Shown here one piece after another: positions 9,892 to 16,394 of a stretch of 26,790 nucleotides of DNA; positions within the stretch are counted from its first letter, which is position 1, and each line of letters starts with the position of its first letter. Location of the stretch: NCBI GenBank assembly GCA_049602155.1, contig JBMYRH010000046.1:1-26790 (forward strand), read 5' to 3'. Under the pieces are notes generated by a model, which saw nothing but the letters and a program-made list of their open reading frames with translations, had not been told where the DNA came from and searched no databases. The DNA comes from JBMYRH01 sp049602155. GTDB lineage: Bacteria > Myxococcota_A > UBA9042 > PHBI01 > JBMYRH01. A program made the position numbers and the translations under genes.

Positions 9892-10722
9892 TCAGGGTGC
9901 CGAGAGCTGCTTGACCACGGCGAGCGCCTCACTGACGTGGGTGAGGACGTCCAGCTGGGAGTCGAAGATGTGGTGGACCACGCCCTCTTTGTCGGCCACG
10001 TAGGTGACCCGACCGGGCACGAGCCCCAGGCTCTTGGGGACGCCAAAGGCGCGCCGCAGGCTGTTGTCGGGGTCCGCCAAGAGGACAAAGGGCAAGTCGT
10101 GGTGGTCGGCGAACGCCTGGTGGATCTCGGCGGAGTCCGAGCTGACCCCGACGACCTCGGCGCCGGCGTCCGTAAACACCGTGTATTGGTCCCGGAAGGC
10201 GCAGGCCTGCATGGTGCAGCCCTTGGTCTCGTCTTTCGGGTAGAAGTAGAGGACCACCGGGCCTTTGCCGAGCAACCCGTCTCGCGTCACCGTGGCCCCG
10301 GACGCGTCGCTGAGCGTGAAGTCCGGGAAGGTATCACCGACGCGGACGCTCCGGTCTCTCACCTCAGTCGTCGCAGCCTCTTGACCGGTCTGCACCCCAA
10401 GGGAGGTCGCCAATGTCACGCTCAGCATCGCGACCATCCCCCAGCCCAGGCGCTTTGCCCCCGTGGCCGTGGCGCATCGCCGTCGCACCCAGGCAGCGCG
10501 GCTGAGCATGGCACCCAAGAGGCTGCCGAGGAGGCCGTTGAGCGCGAGGCCATAGGCGCGCACCGTCGCGACCCCCTCGGGGGGGTGCCAGGTCCAAGCG
10601 TCTGCCCCCGGGACGTGGTGCAGCAGCGGCCCACCGAGCCCAAGGCTCAAGGTCACCGTCGCGCACCCACCGATGAGCATCATGAGCGCGCCCTGGCGAT
10701 GCGCTGAGGGGGCGTCGCTCAT
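9892..10722 (-). CDS. bcp-like: Membrane-anchored Bcp-type peroxiredoxin
   Basis: A 276-residue protein. The C-terminal 150 residues are a thioredoxin-fold peroxiredoxin of the Bcp/PrxQ class: the peroxidatic Cys169 in PKDETKGCT and a second Cys174 five residues later (GCTMQAC), the spacing of E. coli Bcp, followed by FRD. Such enzymes reduce H2O2 and organic hydroperoxides with thiol reductants. The first 110 residues are unusual for the family: three hydrophobic stretches (about 11-34, 54-76, 92-110), so the enzyme is predicted to be membrane-anchored. Which side of the membrane the catalytic domain faces cannot be told. GAGG sits just upstream of the ATG, and the ATG overlaps the stop of the short ORF before it. 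Confidence 0.88.
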   Translation of the reverse strand: MSDAPSAHRQGALMMLIGGCATVTLSLGLGGPLLHHVPGADAWTWHPPEGVATVRAYGLALNGLLGSLLGAMLSRAAWVRRRCATATGAKRLGWGMVAMLSVTLATSLGVQTGQEAATTEVRDRSVRVGDTFPDFTLSDASGATVTRDGLLGKGPVVLYFYPKDETKGCTMQACAFRDQYTVFTDAGAEVVGVSSDSAEIHQAFADHHDLPFVLLADPDNSLRRAFGVPKSLGLVPGRVTYVADKEGVVHHIFDSQLDVLTHVSEALAVVKQLSAP

Positions 10723-10787
10723 TGCGCCTCGCCCATCGAGGGGTTGATGGCATAGGCTGTGCGTGGCTCGCTAGGGGTCGTCGTCAT
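10719..10787 (-). CDS. 22-codon ORF coupled to the peroxiredoxin gene
   Basis: A short ORF from ATG 10787 encodes MTTTPSEPRTAYAINPSMGE followed by AQ and TGA. It has a strong Shine-Dalgarno (GAGGAG, 5 nt spacing) and its TGA overlaps the peroxiredoxin ATG as ATGA. This is the arrangement of a leader peptide or translationally coupled small protein. It has no transmembrane or signal features. It could also be a chance ORF in a 5' UTR, though SD, start, length and overlap together favour translation. No function is recognised. Confidence 0.5.
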   Translation of the reverse strand: MTTTPSEPRTAYAINPSMGEAQ

Positions 10788-10826
10788 CGGCGCTCCTCAG
10801 GCTCATCAAAGGCCTATCACGGCCCA

Positions 10827-10840
10827 TTGGCGCGGACCAA
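10827..10840. promoter_or_regulatory. Imperfect palindrome, copy 1 of shared intergenic motif
   Basis: TTGGCGCGGACCAA (arms TTGG/CCAA) lies between the divergent short ORF/peroxiredoxin and SDR genes. It shares the 12-mer TGGCGCGGACCA exactly with 13293-13304. Read toward the minus-strand gene it is TTGGTCCGCGCCAA. Confidence 0.4.
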
Positions 10841-10850
10841 CTCTGCGCAC

Positions 10851-10856
10851 AGGAGG
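10851..10856 (+). promoter_or_regulatory. Shine-Dalgarno of the SDR gene
   Basis: AGGAGG, 5 nt before ATG 10862, fixes the start. Confidence 0.85.
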
Positions 10857-10861
10857 ATCCC

Positions 10862-11575
10862 ATGCTTGGTCTCGAAGACAAGGTCATCGTCGTCAGCGGC
10901 GGCAACCGCGGTATCGGCGCGGCCATCGTCGCGCTCCTTGAAGACCACGGCGCGCGTGTCGCCTATACGTATCGGACGACGCCGGGGCCTCGTGGGACCT
11001 TGGCGCTTCAAGGAGACGTGACAGACAAAGCCGGGATGGAGGCGCTCTTGGATCAGGTCGAAGAGGAGCTTGGGCCGATCTATGGCGCGGTCGCCAACGC
11101 CGCGATCCACACCGACAACCTGTTCCACACGCTCAGTGAAGACCAGTGGCGGAGCGTGTTTGAGACCAACGTCTTTGGGGCGGTGAACTTCATGGCGCCC
11201 ATCACCCGCAGGCTCGCCGAGCGCCGCGAGGGCTCGATGGTCTTCATCGGCTCGGTGGTCGCTGACAGAGGCAACTTTGGTCAGTCGAACTACTCGGCGA
11301 CCAAGGGGGCGATCCACGCCATGGCCAAGTCCATGGCCAGGGAGCTCGCGCGGAAGCAGGTCCGGGTCAACGTCGTCGCCCCTGGGTTCATCGACACCGA
11401 CATGGTCAAGGGGCTAGAGGACACTATTCGGGAGAAGCTCACCCGTGAGATCCCGATGCGGCGCTTTGGCCAACCCGAGGACATCGCCTGGGCCACTGCC
11501 TACCTGCTGAGCCCCGTGGCGAGCGCCTACATCACTGGCGAGGTCTTGCAGGTCAACGGGGCGCTCATCACCTGA
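10862..11575 (+). CDS. fabG-like: FabG-like short-chain dehydrogenase/reductase
   Basis: A 237-residue classical SDR near the usual FabG size. It has an N-terminal cofactor motif GGNRGIG (residues 13-19), NAA (79-81) and a catalytic triad Ser131, Tyr144, Lys148 in SVVADRGNFGQSNYSATK, with the Ser-Tyr spacing of 13 found in FabG. The C-terminus is VNGALIT. Probable role is NADPH-dependent reduction of 3-oxoacyl-ACP or a related 3-oxoacyl thioester, but the isolated context (no acyl carrier protein, KAS or malonyl transferase nearby) means fatty-acid-synthesis FabG is only the best guess; other SDR substrates are possible. The enzyme is cytoplasmic and soluble. An AGGAGG Shine-Dalgarno supports the start. 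Confidence 0.9.
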   Translation: MLGLEDKVIVVSGGNRGIGAAIVALLEDHGARVAYTYRTTPGPRGTLALQGDVTDKAGMEALLDQVEEELGPIYGAVANAAIHTDNLFHTLSEDQWRSVFETNVFGAVNFMAPITRRLAERREGSMVFIGSVVADRGNFGQSNYSATKGAIHAMAKSMARELARKQVRVNVVAPGFIDTDMVKGLEDTIREKLTREIPMRRFGQPEDIAWATAYLLSPVASAYITGEVLQVNGALIT

Positions 11576-11653
11576 GCGTCGCCTCGCGCGCTGAAAAAGA
11601 TCTGAATAGCGGCGCCAGGCGCGCGTCACACCTTCGCAACGACGGAGGAATTC

Positions 11654-12835
11654 ATGCGCTCGCACCGGCCCCACTCACCCCTCATCATCTTCGCCCTCTT
11701 GGCGATGCTGCTCGCCCCGGTGAGCAGCGCATCGGCCTTTGACCCCGGGGATCGTCGGCGCCTTGAGCGGGCGAGTCAGCGGGCCCACGCTGCGCATGAG
11801 CGGCTGCTTCACAAGGCGGCGCAGCACCGCGAGCGGATCATCGCTCAGGCCCGCGCCATCCATGAGCGGACCATCGCCGAGTCTCGGGCTGCTGCCCGCC
11901 GCCTCCGCGCGCAGTCCCGTGCGGCGCGCCGTCGCCTCATGGAGCAGTCTCGCGCGGCTCGCCGTCGCTTGGCGCGCACGCCTCGAGCGAAGCGGGTCCG
12001 CGAGGTGCACCGACGGGCACCGACCCACGACGGCATCGCGTTCTCTCTTGAGGGCTCGATATCAGGCCTCGATGCCTCCTCAGAGTTCTCTGTCGCGCTG
12101 AACGTGAGCCCCGATGGCCACCCCTGCGGCCACGATGTCGAGGTCTATGAGGAAGACGCCGCAGACGGGCGCATCGTCGTCCCCTACATCGAGGAGGCTA
12201 TCGAGGACGCGCTCGCTGAGTCGCCCGCCATGGAGCCGGAGATCCTGGACGCGCTTGAGCTCTCTGTCGAAGACGAGATCCCTGAGGTCGCCGATCTCAT
12301 CGACACGCTCGAGACCCTCGAGGCGCACGAGGCCGTTGAGCCGGAGGCCATCGAAGCGCCCGAGATCATCATCGAGGCGCCTGCTTTGGGGGACTCCTCG
12401 GCGGTCAACGGCGACTTTGAGCGCGTGGAGTGGGAGATCATGGCGCGCATTAACGCCATCCGCGCCGACCGCGGCCTCAGTGAACTCACCTATGATCCAC
12501 GCCTCCAGGCTGGCGCAGTGAAGCACTCGGCCGAGATGTACCGGATGAACTACTTCAGCCATACGTCACCCATCGCTGACCACGCGGAGTTCGACCAGCG
12601 TATCCAGCGCGAGGGCATCAAGAACTTCCAAAGCGCCGGTGAGAACCTCGTCATGGGCCCAGACAGTGCGGACTTGGCCGAGCGCTTCGTGGACCTGTGG
12701 ATGGACAGCCCGGGCCACCGCGACAACATCCTCGGCGACGACTTTCGCTTCTCAGGGGTCGGCGTCTACGGTGAAGGCGACCGGGTCTACGCGACCCAGC
12801 TCTTCAGTCAGCGGGTCGACCGGGCGTTCGAGTAA
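11654..12835 (+). CDS. Secreted CAP/SCP-domain protein with Arg-rich coiled region
   Basis: A 393-residue protein with a good Shine-Dalgarno (GGAGGA, 4 nt) before ATG 11654. It has a Sec signal peptide (about 1-28, cleavage near SASA). Residues about 30-118 are strongly Arg/Ala-rich, with an 11-residue periodicity (QSRAARRRL repeated) suggesting a highly basic helix. Residues about 160-250 are strongly acidic. From about 262 comes a CAP (SCP/PR-1/YkwD) domain: NYFSHTSP, SAGENL, and SPGHRDNILG carry the conserved His/Glu/His-type residues. Bacterial CAP domains are often spore- or wall-associated and their biochemical activity is mostly unknown. It stops 13 nt before the convergent lipoprotein at 12849. 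Confidence 0.87.
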   Translation: MRSHRPHSPLIIFALLAMLLAPVSSASAFDPGDRRRLERASQRAHAAHERLLHKAAQHRERIIAQARAIHERTIAESRAAARRLRAQSRAARRRLMEQSRAARRRLARTPRAKRVREVHRRAPTHDGIAFSLEGSISGLDASSEFSVALNVSPDGHPCGHDVEVYEEDAADGRIVVPYIEEAIEDALAESPAMEPEILDALELSVEDEIPEVADLIDTLETLEAHEAVEPEAIEAPEIIIEAPALGDSSAVNGDFERVEWEIMARINAIRADRGLSELTYDPRLQAGAVKHSAEMYRMNYFSHTSPIADHAEFDQRIQREGIKNFQSAGENLVMGPDSADLAERFVDLWMDSPGHRDNILGDDFRFSGVGVYGEGDRVYATQLFSQRVDRAFE

Positions 12836-12848
12836 GCTCAAGCGGGCG

Positions 12849-13235
12849 TCAGAGCTTCGCCGGCTTGTCGGCTGGGGAGCCCTTGCGCTTGAGCTGCTGG
12901 AGCGCCCCGGCGATCCGCAACGTCCCCTCGTCGTCCGTCTTCAGCCGCATCGTCATGTTCCCGCTCTCATCGGCGAACATGATCGTGATGTACTGCATGT
13001 TTGGGTACTGCACCCAGGCCAACCCGTCGCCCCCAGAGAGCGTCCCGGTGCCGTTCGCCTCGATGGTCATCGCCAGTCCATCACCGCGCGGCATGCCCGC
13101 GTCATAAAACACCCAGGTGCCGACAACGCGCTCACCCAAGGGCTTCTCGCACCCCATGAGGCAGCACCCAGAGGCGATCAACAGCACAGCGAGGTGCTGC
13201 CTGAGCGTCGCTCCCCACCCTGTCCGGCCTGCCAT
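12849..13235 (-). CDS. Small lipoprotein (paralogue of the gene at 13387)
   Basis: A 128-residue predicted lipoprotein with a signal peptide ending in lipobox LMGC. ATG 13235 is used; a GTG one codon earlier is also possible. Its mature part aligns with the next gene along the whole length: ERVVGTW, PR-DG, GTG-LS, QYP-M-YI, M-M-L-TDD-G-L-IAG. It is a small beta-rich domain of lipocalin-like size. The function is not recognised. This copy has a longer, basic C-terminus. Confidence 0.8.
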   Translation of the reverse strand: MAGRTGWGATLRQHLAVLLIASGCCLMGCEKPLGERVVGTWVFYDAGMPRGDGLAMTIEANGTGTLSGGDGLAWVQYPNMQYITIMFADESGNMTMRLKTDDEGTLRIAGALQQLKRKGSPADKPAKL

Positions 13236-13264
13236 CACTCGGAGTCATCCCTGCCACGCCATTG

Positions 13265-13281
13265 AGGGGTGACCGACCCCT
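13265..13281. promoter_or_regulatory. Hairpin between the two small lipoprotein genes
   Basis: AGGGGT gaccg ACCCCT, a 6-bp stem with a 5-nt loop, lies upstream of the 12849 gene and downstream of the 13387 gene on the minus strand. No U-tract follows, so it may be a processing or regulatory hairpin rather than a terminator. Confidence 0.35.
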
Positions 13282-13290
13282 GAGACGGAT

Positions 13291-13306
13291 TATGGCGCGG
13301 ACCATA
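13291..13306. promoter_or_regulatory. Imperfect palindrome, copy 2 of shared intergenic motif
   Basis: TATGGCGCGGACCATA (arms TATGG/CCATA, 6-bp spacer), 56 bp before ATG 13235. In the direction of that gene it reads TATGGTCCGCGCCATA, nearly identical to copy 3 at 16380. Confidence 0.4.
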
Positions 13307-13313
13307 CTGCAGC

Positions 13314-13330
13314 TTTGTACGGTTTTGTAC
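13314..13330. repeat. TTTGTAC direct repeat, 10-bp spacing
   Basis: TTTGTAC at 13314-13320 and 13324-13330, one helical turn apart, just upstream (minus strand) of copy 2 of the palindrome. Could be a regulator-binding pair. Confidence 0.3.
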
Positions 13331-13386
13331 TGTGAAGTGCACCGCCACTCACCCGGTGAAGCGCACGCATCTAGGGCTGTGTTTGC

Positions 13387-13716
13387 TCACTTCTTTCGGC
13401 GCAGCTCGAGGTCCTCTCCCGCGATGGTGAGCGCTCCTGCGTCGTCCGTGGTGAGCTTCATCGACATGGCCCCGCCGTCGCCGAAGCTGATGTCGATGTA
13501 GGCCATCTTGGGGTACTGCTTCCACGTGAAGTCCCCGCTGGTCGAGAGTTTGCCTGTGCCATCTGCGGCGACGGTGAGCTCGAACCCGTCCGCACGAGGC
13601 TTGCCGTCCTCGTAGCCCTGCCATGTGCCGACGACGCGCTCACTGAGCGATTTGCCACATCCGACGAGGCTGAGGGCTGTGAAGAGGACGAGCCCCACAA
13701 AGATCCGTCTACGCAT
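13387..13716 (-). CDS. Small lipoprotein (paralogue of the gene at 12849)
   Basis: A 109-residue predicted lipoprotein with lipobox LVGC. AAGGAG lies 6 nt before ATG 13716. It shares with the gene at 12849 the framework CxK-L-ERVVGTW, G-PR-DG, AxGTGxLS, W-QYPxM-YI, TDD-G-L-IAG. The tandem pair on the same strand, 151 bp apart, looks like an old duplication. The function is unknown; a small lipocalin-like beta domain is plausible. Confidence 0.8.
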   Translation of the reverse strand: MRRRIFVGLVLFTALSLVGCGKSLSERVVGTWQGYEDGKPRADGFELTVAADGTGKLSTSGDFTWKQYPKMAYIDISFGDGGAMSMKLTTDDAGALTIAGEDLELRRKK

Positions 13717-13830
13717 CGTTGACTCCTTGCGTCATCCAACAGGCGACTGCGTGCGATTGCAGCAGAACCGGAATCGCAATGCAATGCCGTCATTGGCGGA
13801 CTGTGGCCCTTACACGACAAAGCCCCACGC

Positions 13831-13888
13831 CTTGAGCCTCGTGAGAGGCGCCAGGCGCAGGGCCAAGGTCTCAAGCGGCCAGAGCCGC
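13831..13888. promoter_or_regulatory. Nested inverted repeats after ahcY; weak terminator candidate
   Basis: Just downstream of the ahcY stop (minus strand) is GCGGC-CAGA-GCCGC (13875-13888), and beyond it CTTGAG (13831)...CTCAAG (13870) enclosing GCCTC-gtga-GAGGC (13836-13849). The stems are GC-rich but have no U-tract, so termination is uncertain. Confidence 0.35.
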
Positions 13889-13902
13889 ACTTTGATCCAC
13901 TT

Positions 13903-15441
13903 TTAGTACCGGTAATGTCCCGGCTTGTAGGGGCCCTCGACGGTCACGCCGATGTACGCGGCCTGCTCCTCGGTGAGCTTGGTCATGTTCACGCCGAACT
14001 TCTCGAGGTGGAGCCGCGCGACCTTCTCGTCGAGGTACTTCGGGAGCACGGTGACGCCGGTCTCGTAGCTGTCTGCGTTCGCGTGGAGCTCCATCTGGGC
14101 GAGCGTCTGGTTGGTGAACGACGCGCTCATCACCAGGCTCGGGTGGCCCGTCGCGCAACCGAGGTTACACAGGCGCCCCTCGGCGAGCAGGATGATGCTG
14201 TGCGGCCCACCGTCCGGTCCGCGGGTCGAGTTGAGGAAGCGCCACTCGTGGACGCCGTCCTTGACCTCGATCTTCTCGACCTCGCCACGCTCACGCATCT
14301 GCTCAAGGCCAGCCACATCGATCTCGTTGTCGAAGTGACCGATGTTGCAGACGATGGCGTTGTGCTTCATCTGGCTCATGTGGGCCGTGGTGATGATGTC
14401 CTTGTTGCCCGTCGCGGTGACGTAGATGTCGAAGTCCTCAAGGGCGTCCTCGACGGTGATGACGTCGAGGCCCATCATGGACGCTTGCAGCGCGCAGATC
14501 GGGTCGACCTCGGTGACCGACACCTTGGCGCACTGGCCAAGAAGTGAGCCGACCGAGCCCTTGCCCACGTCGCCGAAGCCGCAGACCAGCGAGCGCTTGC
14601 CGCTGATGAGGAAGTCGGTGGCGCGCATGATGGCGTCCACCAGCGAGTGGCGGCAACCGTAGAGGTTGTCGAACTTCGACTTCGTGACCGAGTCGTTGAC
14701 GTTGATGGCCGGGAAGAGGAGCTTGCCCTCCTCGTGGCGCTGCACCAACCGATGGACACCGGTGGTGGTCTCCTCGCTCACGCCGCGGATGGCCTTGGCG
14801 ATTGGCGTCCAGAAGCCGTCGCCCTTCGCGGCGCGGACATCGTGGAGCAGCTGAAGGATGACCGCGTGCTCGGCGCTGTCGGCGGTCGAGACAGCCGGGA
14901 TGGTGCCGGACAGCTCGTACTCGTAGCCCAAGTGGACGAGCAGCGTGGAATCGCCACCGTCATCAAGGATCAGGTTCGGGCCGACCTCACCGGGCCAAGT
15001 CAGCGCCTGAAGGGTGCACCACCAGTACTCAGCGAGGCTCTCGCCCTTCCACGCGAAGACGGGCGGTCCCTTGCGGTCGTTCATCGAGCCGCCCGGGCCA
15101 GCGACCGTCGCTGCCGCAGCGTGGTCTTGGGTCGAGAAGATGTTGCAAGTGACCCAGCGGACCTCGGCGCCGAGCGCCGTGAGCGTCTCGATGAGCACGC
15201 CCGTCTGAATGGTCATGTGCAGCGAGCCCATGATGCGGGCGCCCTTGAGCGGCTGGCTCGCGGCGAACTCCTCGCGGAGTGACTTCAGGCCGGGCATCTC
15301 GTGGAGCGCCAGGTCGAGCTCTTTGCGGCCAAAGGCGACGGCCTCGGCGCTCTCGTCGGCGATCTTGTACTCAAGCCCCGCGAAGAGCGGCAGCCCAGTG
15401 TCCATAAACGTTGGGATTTGGGGGATAAGTGACGCGGACAT
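13903..15441 (-). CDS. ahcY: S-adenosylhomocysteinase
   Basis: A 512-residue NAD-dependent enzyme that splits S-adenosylhomocysteine into adenosine and homocysteine, closing the activated-methyl cycle after SAM-dependent methylation. Visible motifs: CNIFSTQDHAAAA, NVNDSVTKSKFDNLYGCRHSL, the NAD Rossmann motif GFGDVGKGS, NIGHFDNEID, and the family C-terminus PGHYRY. The length of about 510 and the insert after the CNIFSTQDHAAAA region are those of the long bacterial/plant form. ATG 15441 follows AGGAGG by 5 nt and is preferred over the TTG one codon upstream. The enzyme is cytoplasmic. Two inverted repeats lie 54-82 bp upstream. The gene is single and not obviously in an operon with methionine-cycle genes in this window. 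Confidence 0.97.
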   Translation of the reverse strand: MSASLIPQIPTFMDTGLPLFAGLEYKIADESAEAVAFGRKELDLALHEMPGLKSLREEFAASQPLKGARIMGSLHMTIQTGVLIETLTALGAEVRWVTCNIFSTQDHAAAATVAGPGGSMNDRKGPPVFAWKGESLAEYWWCTLQALTWPGEVGPNLILDDGGDSTLLVHLGYEYELSGTIPAVSTADSAEHAVILQLLHDVRAAKGDGFWTPIAKAIRGVSEETTTGVHRLVQRHEEGKLLFPAINVNDSVTKSKFDNLYGCRHSLVDAIMRATDFLISGKRSLVCGFGDVGKGSVGSLLGQCAKVSVTEVDPICALQASMMGLDVITVEDALEDFDIYVTATGNKDIITTAHMSQMKHNAIVCNIGHFDNEIDVAGLEQMRERGEVEKIEVKDGVHEWRFLNSTRGPDGGPHSIILLAEGRLCNLGCATGHPSLVMSASFTNQTLAQMELHANADSYETGVTVLPKYLDEKVARLHLEKFGVNMTKLTEEQAAYIGVTVEGPYKPGHYRY

Positions 15442-15446
15442 CAAGG

Positions 15447-15452
15447 CCTCCT
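15447..15452 (-). promoter_or_regulatory. Shine-Dalgarno of ahcY
   Basis: AGGAGG on the minus strand, 5 nt before ATG 15441, which decides the start. Confidence 0.85.
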
Positions 15453-15494
15453 GAGGGTGCCGTTGAACAAGGATATGGGGGGTGAAACACGGCC

Positions 15495-15523
15495 AAGTTG
15501 AAACTTAATCCGTCGATTCGGAT
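15495..15523. promoter_or_regulatory. Two adjacent inverted repeats upstream of ahcY
   Basis: AAGTTgaAACTT (15495-15506) and ATCCGtcgattCGGAT (15508-15523) sit side by side, 54-82 bp upstream of the ahcY ATG. They look like operator sites for a dimeric regulator. No SAH- or SAM-riboswitch core was recognised in this leader. Confidence 0.4.
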
Positions 15524-15831
15524 GAATGGATACACGCTGGGTGAGTCTGGATCAACCTTTGAGTGTCGAAGCGCTGACACCCCTGCAGCACAGGGGCGTC
15601 CAAGCTGACCAGTCTCATGGTCGAGGGTTCCGCCAAGTGGCCGATGCGTCGATACCCCAACCGACGCCATGATCACCCCGCAGTGCTCCCGCAACCGACT
15701 CGCATCAAAGTCGAGCAGCTCTCCTCTGGCAAGGTTGGGGACCTGGGCTGACAACACTGGCTGTGAGGGCGCACGTCTCGCGTATGCTACCATCGATCGC
15801 GTCACACCACCTGACCTGGAAGGAGGCCTCG
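15524..15831. other. Intergenic region between ahcY and the MYXO-CTERM-like gene
   Basis: No convincing gene. It holds a hairpin at 15576-15600 (GAC-a-CCCCTG-cagca-CAGGGG-c-GTC, one mismatch) and, near 15782, a TATGCT that could be a -10 element for the gene at 15832. The rest shows nothing that can be assigned. Confidence 0.5.
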
Positions 15832-16314
15832 ATGCGAGACGGTCTTTTCATTTCGCTCTTCGCTGTGCTGCTCTTCGCTTTATCCACACCGGCCCTCGCC
15901 GGCGCGCCACCGGAGTGTGAGACCGACGAGCAGTGTCAGGAGTGGGGCTATGAGACCTGTGGCGTGATGGGCTGTGAAGGCGGCGAAGCGATGGATAATC
16001 ACACCGAGTGGGAGCCCCCTCCGGGTCCCGATGCGTGCTCGAGCGACGCGGACTGCCCGGAGGGACAGAGCTGCGCGATGAACCCCGACGCCTCGGTTGG
16101 CGCCTGCATCGATAGCCCCTCAAGCTCCGAGGACGCCGACGCGGCGTCTGAGAGCGCTGAAGAGGGCGCGTCCGCCGATGAGGGCGGTGAGGGCACAGAC
16201 GAGGAGGTCTCAAGTGGCTGCCAAGGCTCACAGACCCCCGCCGGGCTTGCCCTCTTCGCTTTGGGGCTAATCGGGCTTGCGATGCGCTCTCGGAGGCTGG
16301 GCCTCGAGCGCTAA
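15832..16314 (+). CDS. Secreted Cys-rich protein with MYXO-CTERM-like tail
   Basis: A 160-residue protein. AGGAGG lies 5 nt before ATG 15832. A Sec signal peptide (about 1-22) ends at PALA-GAPP. Two short Cys-rich units follow (CETDEQCQEWGYETC; CSSDADCPEGQSC), then a Ser/Asp/Glu-rich linker. The C-terminus is SSGC, a hydrophobic segment AGLALFALGLIGLAM and RSRR, which matches the MYXO-CTERM type of C-terminal sorting signal. In that family a rhomboid- or CPBP-type myxosortase processes the protein and it ends up anchored at the cell surface. That processing is inferred; no sortase gene is in the window. Confidence 0.83.
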   Translation: MRDGLFISLFAVLLFALSTPALAGAPPECETDEQCQEWGYETCGVMGCEGGEAMDNHTEWEPPPGPDACSSDADCPEGQSCAMNPDASVGACIDSPSSSEDADAASESAEEGASADEGGEGTDEEVSSGCQGSQTPAGLALFALGLIGLAMRSRRLGLER

Positions 16315-16379
16315 GCCTTTGAAGGGCCCGATGGACGCCCTGTGATGGCTTGAGCTTGCGGCCTTTAAGCGCGCCCGAT

Positions 16380-16394
16380 TATGGTCCGGGCCAT
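16380..16394. promoter_or_regulatory. Imperfect palindrome, copy 3 of shared intergenic motif
   Basis: TATGGTCCGGGCCAT overlaps the start region of the gene at 16393. Its core TATGGT could double as a -10 element, which would put transcription initiation at or near the ATG. It matches copy 2 in orientation relative to the downstream gene. Confidence 0.35.

Noticed and set aside
13875..13888. Rho-independent terminator of ahcY
   Set aside because: Five-bp stem without a U-tract; kept only as a weak candidate.
15442..15540. SAH riboswitch before ahcY
   Set aside because: The conserved riboswitch core was not found; only short inverted repeats are visible.
15758..15772. Sigma-54-like GG-N10-GC element before the gene at 15832
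   Set aside because: Outside the GG and GC, the bases match the consensus poorly.
15371..15805. Minus-strand frame of 144 codons overlapping the ahcY start
   Set aside because: No ribosome-binding site, overlaps ahcY, and no recognisable domain or signal.
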